From Centroberyx gerrardi (lineage: Eukaryota; Chordata; Actinopteri; Beryciformes; Berycidae), in contig NC_136000.1 of assembly GCF_048128805.1 (NCBI RefSeq), forward strand, positions 21,942,946-22,006,945: a stretch of DNA of 64,000 nt, written 5' to 3'. How positions within the stretch are numbered: the stretch's first letter is position 1; each line of letters starts with the position of its first letter. The notes under the pieces are model-generated. The model was given only the letters and a program-made list of their open reading frames with translations. It did no database searches and was not told the DNA's origin. Below are positions 1 through 12,200 of the stretch, piece after piece. Position numbers and translations under genes: made by a program.

Positions 1-1723
1 GGCTGCTACAATATATTCAGTATTTTTCACAACCAACAGACATCACTGTCTGTGATGGACCTGCCTACCTAGAGTACCTACTACCTTGAGTTAGGGCGGG
101 TTCACCTGTCCTTTCTCGCCCCTGTACATCCTACTCCATTTTGCGTTCTTTCTTTTAAAAGACAACAAAGAATAACAACTCAAGCCTAAGGGTTGCATGC
201 ATTTTTACCACACTGTCACTCAAACTTTTGTGATGTATCTGTAAGTTTATGTATACGGGTGGAGGCATAGGTTAAACATAGTTACACTTTAAGCTTACAT
301 TCACATTGATCCAGAAGAAGCTGCAGAATTTCTGCCCACAAAGAGACATGTTGACAACAAGACACACAGTCCAGCTGAAGTTGGACGTAATTGTTTTTGC
401 ACAATAGTCTGGCTAACTAGGTCATCGTGCCCTCCTTGTTCTGCTGTTTGTTTTTAGCTGCCATGTTTCTACTTGATTCATTTTAAGCCAGAGAGAATGC
501 GTTACCACGAATGCTGGAGAGATTAATGAAGTGGCCGGGCTTCAGTTCATTACCTCAGCAGTTTTGATTTTAGCCTTGTTGAAAAGTTTTAAAATTATAA
601 CAAAAAACATCAGTAGTGAAATTATGTTCTGTGGTGTTCTCCCTAAATGATGCAAGGTATCACAAATTCCACAGAAGCAAAAATGGTGCTGCTACTCTGA
701 AGTGGTCATGGTCAAGGATTAATGTATATGTTTGTGTTAGAAGATGTGGGAGAATATTTAATTAAAATGATGGCACCGGATAAAACTTCATGGTGTTGGT
801 ATGTTATATTCAAATCCAGGGATGTCTGTAATTGACAGGTGTAACAATGCAAAATTTGCGGATGTCAGGTTTAAAACTGTGGAGCCATGGTAATATACTG
901 TACAAGCCATATGAACGAACAATTAAAAGGATGAAAGACAAGACAATGTTTTGCGTGTCAATTGAACACATATACTGTATATCACAGTCTTATTACAGAG
1001 TCCTACAGTGGACTGGGGGTTACAGTTTTGTGATGCTAAAGTAATTTCTTTATCACATGTTGAGCTGCAAACATTAGTTATCTTTGGAAGAATGGATATT
1101 ACAAAAAATTTTGATAAACAACTGCCATGGTGACTGGCATGGTGTTGACACCTCTGGATGTTGACCCCAAGCATTCATATTCTGTTTTTCAGTGTATTTT
1201 TATGTTCCATTTTTTTGTATAAATATGTCATCTTTGTTAGCCCACTCTCAGCAAGGATTTAAAGTAATTCATACTTCAGGAAACAAACAACTGACAGGCC
1301 AAATTCCTTACACAGTTTCAAGATTGCCAGCAGGCGATACCCCACTTTTCCCACCGCTCTGATGGGTGTGTTTGTGACAAGATAAGCGTATTTCCTCTGT
1401 GCATGCTGCAGGTTCTACCCCTGTGTAACACAGTGTTACACTGATTCTACTAAATTTAGATAATATAATTAGGGAAATTCACACGATAGTCTCAAATATA
1501 TCTGAAAATATCTACAAAACGTCTAGTGTCACACACTGCCATACATATTTAGATATCCTCTGTAACTTAGCCCATCTCCATAACCCTCCTTCCCCCGTGG
1601 TGAAACTCTCACACACACACACACACATATTTGGACAGTGAGTGTGCAGGCTGCCACCGTGTTTCGGGAAGGAATCTTTCAACCTATCGGCCTCTAAGCA
1701 ACATAATCGCAGCTTCAGTTCCC
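1..1723. other. Intergenic and probable rab19 3' UTR
   Basis: No convincing coding exon is visible. The open frames here are short, have no recognisable domain and do not join through splice sites. The right part, next to the rab19 stop codon, is presumably its 3' UTR because that gene reads leftward. A short (AC)n microsatellite lies near 1611-1627. Confidence 0.5.
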
Positions 1724-3149
1724 TCAGCACCCGCACTTTTTATCTGAGGACACAGTGCTGTGGATGGGGTGGGAGTTGTTGCCCAGCATGAATTGAGGCA
1801 GCTCCTGGGTGTCCTCCTCGGTGACCGTCATGCCGTTCCGTGCCAAAAGCTCCCGGGCCATGAGGGCGAAGGCCGCCTCCACGTTCTGGGCCTCCTTGGC
1901 TGAGGTCTCCAGAGCGGCCAGCACGCCTTTGTTTTCTGCCAGTGTGCACGCATCCTCAAACAGCACCTGCCTCTGAGTGTGCAGGTCTGACTTGTTACCT
2001 GGAAGTGAAAAACAGAATGGGAAGTGTTGAAAACGGAAATGGAGCAGATATCTTGGGAGGTCGTCTGGCAATCAATTAGAGAATGTTCTTTAGAGAAAAT
2101 GCTGGTTTGCTCGCCCACATGAATGTGCTGTACCAAAACTAAACCCTAGGAATAAGGCATTGGGTGTATTGACCTAAAGGCAGGGCAACATAACTTCATT
2201 CTACCCACCAATGAGTATCAGCACTATGCTGGCAGCCCCATACTGCTCCACCTCTTGGATCCAGTGGGGCACAGAGTCAAATGTGGTGCGGCGTGTGATG
2301 TCATAGGCTACCATCGCCCCGTGGGCGCTGCGGTAGTAACTCTGGGTTATGGTGCGGAAACGCTCCTGCCCCGCTGTGTCCCACACCTGCATCTGCAATC
2401 ACATGCAGAAGAGAAGTCAGACATGAGAGGACAAAAAGTCAAAATCCAACATGGTGCAAATGGTTGGAGAGTGTAGGTTTAAACTTGGTGGATTTGAAGT
2501 GGGTGGGTAATAAATATCCTCAAAATGTACTTTTTCAATTACTCATAGTTATCTGTCTTGTAAGCCCAGAAAACACATACCCTATTAGCATAACAAGACA
2601 CCCATGCAGTTGATAAATCAACACACGCCCAGAAAACACACACATGATATAATTTGAAAGTAGCAGTCAGCCAGCCACTCCTCTTTCTTAGAGCGAAAAA
2701 ACACTGAAGATAACTGACGCCAGATAAGAGGATTATATTTGCTTTAAGACGAGAGTAAGAACACAAAGTCTCCTCGTATGTCACATCTTCATATGGACCT
2801 GTTAAGATAAGATTCATTTTTAATGATCCCCCAGGCGATTTTAGTTGTGCAAGTATTCCCAGCTGTGATCTAGAAGAATATGCCTGGTGCAATGAACTGT
2901 GGGAAATCAAAAATAGCAGTGTAGATGAAAAGAACGGAGAGTCTGGTCACCTACCTTCACCTTCTTGCCATCAATTTCCAGGGTCCGAACAGTGAAGTCC
3001 ACCCCGATGGTGTTTTGCTGCTTCTCCACAAATATGCCAGACTTGAAGCTCTGGACCACGCAGGTCTTCCCCACGTCCGAGTCCCCAACCAGGATGATTT
3101 TAAAGAGAAAGTCGAAGGAGTCCTCATGCTCCGGGCCTGCGGACTGCAT
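1724..3149 (-). CDS. rab19: Rab19 small GTPase
   Basis: Rab-family GTPase of 217 residues in three exons (2955-3149, 2209-2392, 1724-1998), all with GT-AG borders. Visible motifs are the P-loop GDSDVGKT (residues 22-29), switch I TIGVDF, switch II WDTAGQE (69-75), the guanine-specificity motif NKSD, ETSAK, and a C-terminal CGC that predicts double geranylgeranylation and membrane attachment. The stretches [32 protein letters not shown]-like and LETSAKE follow vertebrate RAB19 rather than RAB43, its closest relative. Known role of the family member: Golgi and apical membrane traffic, with a reported part in cortical clearing during ciliogenesis. The start is the first methionine before the conserved FDFLFKIIL block. 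Residues 170-200 are poorly conserved, as is usual in the Rab tail. Confidence 0.93.
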
Positions 3150-5380
3150 GGTGAAGGGAGGAATACACAAGGAGACACTGAGACTAAAACACCGGGTCCA
3201 GGCCCTCTGTGCCCCGGAGCAACAGAACTGGTTCTTTCCAAGTTGTGTCAATAACAACTTTGACTATTTACAGAAACAGCAGTCAGATCCCTTTCAGAAA
3301 AAGGGTGAATCTGTTGCTGCATAACAATTCATATGGCTCCGGCTGAGTACATGTGTTCCCCAGTTAAAGCTGTCCCAGTCAGAGATGAACAATATACTCA
3401 GAATGTATGTGTGGTTATTACATGAGAATCAATAGAGTAGCTACAACAGATGTGATCCATGTAAGTCATGCTGAATAATGTCCTTAATGTTGAATCCACT
3501 ATTTATTCCGAGAGCTTGTTTCTTCTTCTGTCAGTTTTACTCCCATTCCTGATGTGCAGGCGCTCCCCAGCCATCACCACAGATCCCCCTTCAAAGTTCA
3601 CTCAATTATCCCACAGAAGAAGATTCAGTCACACTCCGTTTTCCCTGGACAACACCATCAAAAGCAACATTCAAAAGCCAACATTTCTTCATCCCGCACC
3701 TTTTTCCACGTTCACGTTACACTTATCAGCCACATTCTTTAGGCAGAGTCCTTTACCACTTAACAAGTGCAGTCTGTACTTATGCCCTTTACACTGTCAC
3801 TCTATCTGTCCTCTACTCCTTTTCCCAACCTCTCCGCCCACCTGCTTTCATTCTGAGACAATGAAGACACGCCCCCTACCTGTCCTGGTAGGTGTGATTT
3901 CCAACTGCCAGCCCACCTGCACCACTGCATCTTGGGATGTGAATTTTCTATTCAGGCTCTGTCAAAAGAAAACAATTCCTGGAAGAGGCAGGGGAAAAAA
4001 CACACTAGGAAGATCATTCATTACCAAAAGTACTGGCTCCGTCTACATATGTTTTCTCTCTTATAGGTGAGGATTGGATGAGTGTAAACAAGATGAAGAC
4101 TGATTTGCTTTATGGTTAGCTGGGTAAGACTTAGATCATATTGTCTCAAATCAATACAAGAACACAGAAAGTCAAAGTCCTGGGGGTCGACTGGACAGAG
4201 CCTCGGTCTTTCTGAAGGTTTGCTTTTGCTTACAAGGCTCGGTGTGCAAATATCCTTGGGTAAACAGCTTAAACCACTCCTTGCACGGTTAAACTGCTCA
4301 TGACAGAATGTAAACACTTGACTCCTTTGTCTTAACAGCTGTCCTTTGGACCCCCGGGTGATGTTAAAAATGTCCTAGGTAATCACACAGTCTTAGGCCG
4401 ATGCCCCCCATTATTAGCCCTCTGGCTGACCGCTGTCAACTAACACATTCCACAGCAGTCAATAACGCAAGATAGGGGCTAAGTATAGGAGAACAAAAAA
4501 CAAAAGGCAAAAAACACAGTGGGTGTAGTTAATTAAAGATGGGTTAATCTAATATACAGTGTAATTTAAATGGTTTTACCTCAGGCTTCATACATTGACA
4601 TCACAGTGAGATGTTAACGTGGAATGATGAGAATATGGCACCGAGTGTCAGAGAGACCCCCTCCTCCCCTCCTCTCTCTCTCTCCACCCACACACTCGTT
4701 TCTGTCGTCATCTCAGCCCACAGAAGAACAAGGCACAGCTGGACACGGAACAATGTGTGAGTGTGAGGGGCACTTCACCAGGCCTGGCCTATCTCTGGCC
4801 TCGACCAACCACCACCTTCCGGTGGGTGGGTGGGTGTGAATGTGTGTGTGTGTGTGTGTGCATTCAGTGCCTTTAAATGCTGTGAAATGTGGTTTTGTTG
4901 ATCACTTATTGGTGCTACAAATAAGACAAGAGCAAAGAAAGAGAAAACAAAACTGTTTGGACTGCAGCCCATTTATCCTCATGACAAATTGATTCAATTT
5001 ACAGGACAAAAATACAGAAAGGACTTATTAACATATCGCTATGCCAAAATGTAGGCTAAAGGTTATAATGATATGGAAGAACAAATTCTAAACATTTTTG
5101 TCAAAATCATGTAAAAATTCCAAACCCCTAACATGTACATATCCTTATAGACAAGCACAAATTTGAATTAGTACATTACTAAATCACTGCAGTGAACACA
5201 GTCACCAAATACAATAAAGAAAATCTAGACATGGCAGCATGTCCTTATTATAATAGAAATGCCTCTGTGATCCGGCAGAGTCTAAATTCATGAGCGGCGT
5301 CGATGAAGCGAGTCTTGATGGAGCCTCACCTTGGTGCCATAACTAAAGTGTCACAGTCAAAGAGTTCTGCCTGCTGTGCA
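3150..5380. other. Gap between rab19 and ccdc34
   Basis: This holds the rab19 promoter and 5' UTR on its left and the ccdc34 3' UTR on its right. A (TG)n microsatellite lies near 4837-4860 and a CT-rich tract near 4660-4690. I see no gene. The 200-codon open frame at 3468-4070 is low-complexity and matches nothing I know. Confidence 0.5.
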
Positions 5381-7430
5381 TCATCTCCTCTGCTGCGACT
5401 GCGCTGCACTTACAGTGTTTCTTAGTCTAAAAGCGGCGCTGGGGCTTTGTTGGCATTTCCTCTGTTTCTGCGGTTTCCTGCGAGAAGTGTTCTTCTGTGG
5501 TGTTTCTGCAGGAGGGACGTGGATCGGCTTCCATGGGATGGGGTTGCAGAAGCTGGGTGATGGGTAGGCTTTGTCGTAGGGACCTGGAGGAAGATAATCC
5601 AATATATTTCAGATATACAAACAATATCAACAAGGCCAGTGACACCGATATGCTACAATCACATTTAAAGCAGCTTGAGAAGAGGTTTTTATTCTGCCAT
5701 CATTCCTAGTATAATATATCATTAAGCATCATACATAGATGTTTTCATTTGCATGGTGTCTGTTTCTCCAAAAAAATTATTTCATGTATGCATGGTGAAA
5801 ACATTTTGAAAAGATTGATGATGCATAATTACTAATTCCCAGAATATCAAATTGATCTTACTTCTTGGGTAGCAAGGTGACTTGGGACTGTCCCTGCTTT
5901 TTTCATTGGCATGTGTCAGCCATTCCTTAAACTTCTCCTCTGCCCGCTTTCGGCGCTCCTTCTCCTGCTCCTCTCTCCTGGCAGCCGCCTCCTGTCACAA
6001 CAACACAATGTTAGGAGCTCAGACTGGCGGCTCATTACCGTCAGTAACACTCAACATGGCATAAAAATATAGAATCATTCAATAAAAACTGTAATAATTG
6101 TCCAAAAATATCCACGTTACTTTCTCCTTCTTTTCCTTCTCCATTTTTTCTTGGTTCTTCTTCCGCATCCATTCTTTGTACTTCTCCTGTGCTTTCTCTT
6201 CAGTCTCCCTCTGTTTCACTTGCTGCCTCTGTATCTCCTGCTGTTCTTTGCTCTGCTTTACCAGTTGCTCTTGCTTCTCCTGCAGTTGGAAAAGAAAACA
6301 ACATAAATCATTTTATAGAAATGGCAACAATGGATATCTACCAGTAGTATTACTGTATACATGTGCAATATGTTAAGCTGCTTGTGAAATTAGTGAATCT
6401 GCTACAATGCCTTCTGTGATTTCATTGAGTAAAAAGAAGCAGTTTTCCACCTGTTCTCTCTTCATCTTTAGCCAGTCTTGGATCTTCTCCTCCATGACAA
6501 TCTTCTTCTGTTCCTGCACTCTCTCTTGCTGTTCTTTTTTCTCCTTCAGCAGGCGCTCCTAATTTACAAGATATAAAATGTTCTAGTCAAAGATTCAGAC
6601 TGGATTCAGTCAGGAAGAATGATGAGAATGGTTTGAGAGAGAATGAGTTGATTTTAAAAGCATGGAGAAAAAAAAAAGAAACAAATGTTGGCCCCATAGC
6701 TACACATAAACACAAAGGAAAGGACTGGTTGTTGTGGTGAAACAGTGACAGAAAAGCTGGGACTTACCTCCTCTGCTTTCTTTTCCAATTTGAGGCGGTC
6801 GTCTTTGGCTTTGTTCACCAGCCACATTTCCCATGCGCTGAGCGTAGGCGAGGCTGCTGGCTCCACGGCTGCTGGCACCAGCTGTGTTTTGGGCAGCTCA
6901 CATCTGAAACGCAATCACATCTAAAATTACAGATGTTATGCAAATACCTGTTTTTTAAATTCAGTTTACTGCTAGGCCTACATTTAAATTCCACTTGCTT
7001 GAATCCAAATTGACAAGAACTATTGCAATGCCCCTTGACTCGGGACAGTAAGTTATCAGTGGGTTCAGAAATTCAACAGTTAGTCACTTTTGCAACAACC
7101 AAAACTCTAAACCACCGAGCCACTAGACCAATAACCTGCACAATACCTGACAGGTGAAATGCTGAGTCTGGGCTCATCACTCTGACTGGATGAGGTTTCT
7201 GACCGGGGCAGCTGCTGAGCTGCAGCATCCAGGTCTTCATCACTATCAAAACTGTCATGGTAGATGGGAGAGAGGAGGGAAAATGTGTCGTCTTCGTCGT
7301 CGGATAAGACGCATTCATCGTCCACACTCCTGGATCTGTGCAGGTCTTTCCCGCTGCTGTACTTCAGAGGGGTCGAGCTGAAACCCTTGGACGCGGAAGC
7401 AGGAGAGCTTGGCATCTTCCTTGCAGACAT
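5381..7430 (-). CDS. ccdc34: Coiled-coil domain protein 34
   Basis: Six coding exons (7147-7430, 6768-6903, 6451-6558, 6121-6279, 5862-5991, 5381-5583) give 339 residues. The N-terminal part is acidic and serine-rich (SVDDECVLSDDEDD). It is followed by the family marker LSAWEMWLVNKAKDDR, then a long E/K/R/Q-rich coiled coil with repeated WL/EW motifs (QDWLKMKRE, KFKEWLTH). The C-terminal block has the family signature CNPIPWKPIHVPP (YNPIPWKPIHMPP in human CCDC34), which identifies the gene. Human CCDC34 is linked to sperm flagellum assembly. The first ATG after the acceptor at 7440 was chosen as start; an upstream in-frame ATG lies in the preceding intron. A non-coding first exon ends at 7794 with a GTAAGA donor. 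Confidence 0.9.
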
Positions 7431-7793
7431 GACTACTTTGCTGCAAAACACACAACGTCGAAATAAGTGAAACGTTTGTAAGCGTTATGTGTTTACGTTG
7501 TACAAGTGAGTAAGTCAGGTTATAGCTAACTAGCTAATGTTGAATCTCCGTGGAAACAATGTCAGCAGATAGTTGCAACCTACGTTACATAGTCCTTGTT
7601 TTCCATGTTAGCTAGGAGGCTAACTAACATTAGCAGAGAAAAGCTTATCCACCGTGTTTATGTTGGCAAACGTCGAACGCTAGCTGTCGACTCCACAATG
7701 TATGTGTGCAATGTCTAACTTTGACAAGAACTATCAACATTTAGTTAGTTAACTGTGTTAACTAAGTGTTGTTTTAATAAAAGTATTTCTTAC

Positions 7794-7870
7794 CAATGTG
7801 TTCTCCTCTTCGTTCCCAACGCTGGAAGTGATTGCAAACAACTTTTTTCCCATGATACACCACGCCCCCA
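7794..7870 (-). other. ccdc34: ccdc34 5' non-coding exon (approximate)
   Basis: A GTAAGA donor on the minus strand lies just left of 7794, and an acceptor (TTTTGCAG) ends just before 7440, 10 bases upstream of the ccdc34 start codon. Together they imply a non-coding first exon here. The 5' limit is a guess. The donor is clear; the transcription start is not. Confidence 0.5.
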
Positions 7871-9242
7871 CGCTTAAAGCGACGCTGTTTCTGTAACCAT
7901 AGCGATCGTCGATGTTTTCCGCCCCATACTTCAGTCTGTATCTGATAGTTTTTCACATTTTTACATTGTCTTATCAACATTTATGTTCCAAATCAAAGAG
8001 GTTTTTAATTTTGCAACCTATGGTGATATTACTTATAAGGGGGGCTTGAGTCTGCCAGCCCGTCCGAATATCAGGCCCGATCTTTGTCGCATGTCATCGG
8101 CTGTGTTCCGCCAGCTTAGACTTCCTCATGTAATCCCCCTCTCTCCAATCTTTCCTGTCTCTCTCAACTTTGAACTAGGCCTATCTAATACAGGCAAACA
8201 TGTCAATAGGTGTCAATAGGTGAGGTGCTCCACACCTGGCTGACCCTGTGCTCTGATTCCTCCGGTGAGAGGGGGATATGCGCAAAAAACAATAATGTAA
8301 TATCACGTGTAATATCACGGTTGAGTCATCTAAATTCCTTAAGAAATTTTTCTCAGGATTCAGACAGTCAGTTTACTTGCTATATGAGTAAGAAGCAGTT
8401 GTTGGCGGTCTTGTCCAATCCCTGACCAGCTGTGGTTAGCCTCATGCACTCTGTCTCATTCACACTTCACAGTATCAGTCTAATTAGCTGCACCTCTTCC
8501 AGGCGAGTCAAAATGAGCTTCCACATTGGAGGACTGCTTTCACAAAGGGGTGCAACATTTTGTGAGTGTTTGTAATAACCTTTGGCTGTAATTAAAATAG
8601 TTGTTGTGTTATATGTTTTTTTAAATACCATAGTCCACTACTTAAGCAAGAATGTGTGTTTTTATATATTATTATATATTATATAGTTTAATCTGTGACT
8701 GGGCCCAAAATGTCTCTCAGTTTCAGATGAACAGGATTTTTGATGTTACTACACTAGCCAGTGCTTTTTTCTTCACTTGAATGCTAATTGTGCACAAAAC
8801 TAGGTTAACTCCATAAAAATCAACTAGGACAAAACAACTACCTGTCTGTATCTTGTTGGTCATTCAATAAATATTTCTGGGACACTCTCTAAATAGCTCC
8901 CATCCATCACTCCGATGCCGGATGCACTAGGCTTTGCATCTTTTACATGTGTCAGCTCCCTATGAGGCAACTCATATCTGACCCACAGGCATCACATTAT
9001 CAAGCCACCTCAGGATCAACAACAACCGGCACGTGCAGTTAAGCAGATAGGTGTGTCAGACCCTTTGATCACCCGTGTCTCCAGCTACGCTGCCCTCACA
9101 CTAGGATGTGGGATTCCTGCCCTGGCCTCAGCCGGTCCTATCCCACAAGGGCAGGAGTTCCCATTCAGAGCTCTGTGTGGCCCGTTCTCAGCCATATCCC
9201 TCCAACCCAGGAGCCCAGCAGCCAGCCAGTTGGCCAGGTGGC
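7871..9242. other. Divergent promoter interval, ccdc34 / slc15a5
   Basis: This is intergenic between two genes that read away from each other. A degenerate X-box-like site (GTAACC-AT-AGCGAT, right half two mismatches from consensus) lies at 7893-7906, just upstream of the ccdc34 first exon. An AT-rich run of about 40 bp lies near 8655-8690. No gene is seen. Confidence 0.4.
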
Positions 9243-12200
9243 ATGGTGGCAGGAGACCTCCAGAAACTGCCTGAGGGCCGGAGCCAACAGCGTCGGCTCT
9301 CCAAGACCCCTCGTCCGGACCGGCGGCCCCCACAGGACGGGCCTCGGAAGTCCCGCAAGAAACTCCAAGTCATCATCTGCGTCCTCCTCGTGGAGCTGTG
9401 TGAGAGGTTCACTTTCTTTGGGATCGTGTGTAACATGATCCTGTTCTGCACTGTGAAGTTGGGCTACGACAACTACCTGGCTGCTACCGTCAACCTGTGC
9501 TTCATAGGAGCCAGCACCCTCACTCCTGTTCTGGTTGGGTGGTTTGCAGAAACCTGCTTAGGAAGGACCAAGGTGCTCTACCTGTGTGCTTTCCTTCACT
9601 TCTTTGGTAAGACACAATGGGCTCAAATCTCATACATGTTTCCTGTGTAATATAGCAGTTTCTATCTAATGTGAAAATGTTGGAACAATATTGCTAGACC
9701 GAAAAACAATTTCATACCAGAAATAGTATTTCTCGTTCTTCTTTTCTGTTTACAAATACTGTTACAGTAAGGATTAACACTAGAAAGGCCAAGCTGTGGT
9801 CAACTGACATCTGTTTTGAATTTTTGAAGTTTTCAAAATGTCCCTCCATCACTTTCCCTAGACCCAATTTCTGTACAATCCAGTGTTGATATATTTTCAA
9901 AATCACACAAGGAAATAGTAGTTCTTATTATATTTACCCCCTTTGCTTAAATACTTGTTGGCCGTCTCTAAGACCCCCAAAAATCCACTGGTCTTTCTAG
10001 TGTTAACGTGAAAGAACTGTTCATTGGTGTTTATTTTAGTACTTTGGAGTGGGTCAAATCTGCCACTTAAAGAAAAGATAGCTATCTGAAGATGAGAGAT
10101 GAGCAAGAGAGATGTAAAATCATCTGTTGGGTTATTCACTCTGAATCATGGGGTGTTGGCATCACAGCTTCACGTTTCACCACTTTCACCACTAGTGTGA
10201 GCTCAGTCCAAGAAAGCGTAAACCGTTAGTAATCCTGTTTCAGTGCTCAGTCATGACTCACTGAGCAGTCCGAGTCACACCAGTGTTTGAAATCAGCTGC
10301 AGGCAGACGCCACGACCCTCACCTGTCACTTTGCTTTCCAGGAACAGCCATGCTGCCTGTGGTGGCGTTCCCGTTCGAGGATTTCTACATCGACACTCAT
10401 CACATGACCCACCAGCTGGAGCCTCGGGAGCAGCAGATCCTCTTCTACACGGGTCTCCTGGCTGCTGCGCTGGGCATTGGCGGGATCCGGGCCATCCTGT
10501 GTCCCATGGGTGCCTACAGCCTGCAGGGCTACAACCAGCACCAGCTCCTGTCCTTCTTCAACTGGTGGGTGGTGTTGGCGTCCGCACGCAGGTCAATTAG
10601 GTCTGTCAGCCTCTTCATCATAATGAAAGAGTCTTTCTAGCAACTGTGCTTTGCAGTTCAATCATTCTGCCTGGTGGTGTGTTTCCAGAAAAAATATGAC
10701 TGTACAATTTCCCATTTATATGTAATCATTTTCCAACATCTGCAATCATGCTATCAGTCAGACATAAAATTATATATATTAAAAAAAACAATTCCATTGG
10801 GTCCTAAATTTTTGCAGAAGAGGATTAGGGCCACATGAAATTCTGAGATTAACCTCAGAAATCAAATTTTTTATGTGGCCCTAATCCTCTTCCATAAATT
10901 TTAAACTTTGTGTATTTTACATTTTTAAAAATCAACACAAAATTAGGGGTAAATGGAAACTGGAGGAACAAAGGGTCCTTGCACTCTGGTCTGAATTCCA
11001 ATTGTGAAAAAACGAGGACAGTTAGTTTAGCTGGTTACTGTGCCAAAATGTGCTGCCCAGACTTGTCTGGGTTGTTGTGGTCAAAACAACATTCCTGATT
11101 CAACACTTTCCTTCAAATTCCCCTGTATGAGAGTGCCACGTCTGTGCACAATACAGTACCTGGATATAGTACTTCATTATATCTCCCTCATCTCTTGATT
11201 TCTGACACGTCCAGGTCCGTCCAACTAGATTTACTATGAAATATTTCGCAACACAGGTTTTAGAGTATTCCCCTATATCCCAAACAAACCCCGGGACTCT
11301 GTCACTTTATTCTAAAAAGCCCTAAAATACCTTTCATGTCAATCAAGTTAAGAAATACTGTAATCATTTTTCCATTCCCCTCAGGTTCTACTGGTTGGTC
11401 AACCTGAACTCCACCATTGTGTTTCTGGGCATTGCTTACATCCAGCAGTCTGTGGCTAAGAACCTGGGCTTCCTCATCCCCTTCACCTCTGTGCTGCTGG
11501 CTCTCCTCGCCATACACATGGTGCGCAACAAACTCACCTTCAAACCCAAGAAAGGTAACATACACAGAACAAGAAAGAACAAACGTTCAACTCCAAATTC
11601 TGCAGGCTCACACCATTCCTTCCTTCTTCCTTCTGTCACAGCTGGTTCCTTACTGACCACGCTGGGAGTTTTCCTGAACTCCCTCAAAATGTGCTGCCTC
11701 CACTATCGCCACTTGAGCGGGGACGTGACGTCTTGGCTGGACCGGGCCAAGGAGAACAACGGCGGGCGTTACAGCGAGACGCACGTGGAGAACGTCAAGG
11801 TCCTGGCCAGGCTCTTCCCTCTGTACGGGCTGCAGCTGCTGTACAGAGCCTGCATCACACAGGTGGGTCCATGGGGAAACAACAGGGTTATACATAAGAA
11901 ATAAAAAGAACCACTTTCACTATTCAAACTTCCAGATTCCGCCGCTTATCCTCAAATCCGTACCTCGTGACGTTTCCCACAGATTCCCTCAGGTTACTAC
12001 ATTCAGACGATGAACTCTAACCTTCACCTGACCGACTTCCTCCTGCCCATCGGTGCCATGAATGTGATCAGCATCCTGCCTCTGCTGCTCCTGGCCCCGC
12101 TGATAGAGTGCGTGACCACCTGCTGCCTCTCCATGGACAAAACCCCTCCGGCACCCGCCAAAGTCATCGGTGAGTACTTCCGTACGCACTCATGGCGCAC

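Noticed and set aside
3468-4070. A 200-codon open frame on the plus strand upstream of rab19
   Set aside because: Serine/proline/leucine-rich low-complexity translation, no domain, no splice support, and no family I recognise.
7893-7906. X-box-like site upstream of ccdc34
   Set aside because: The second half site has two mismatches, so it is noted only in the promoter interval and not claimed as a site.
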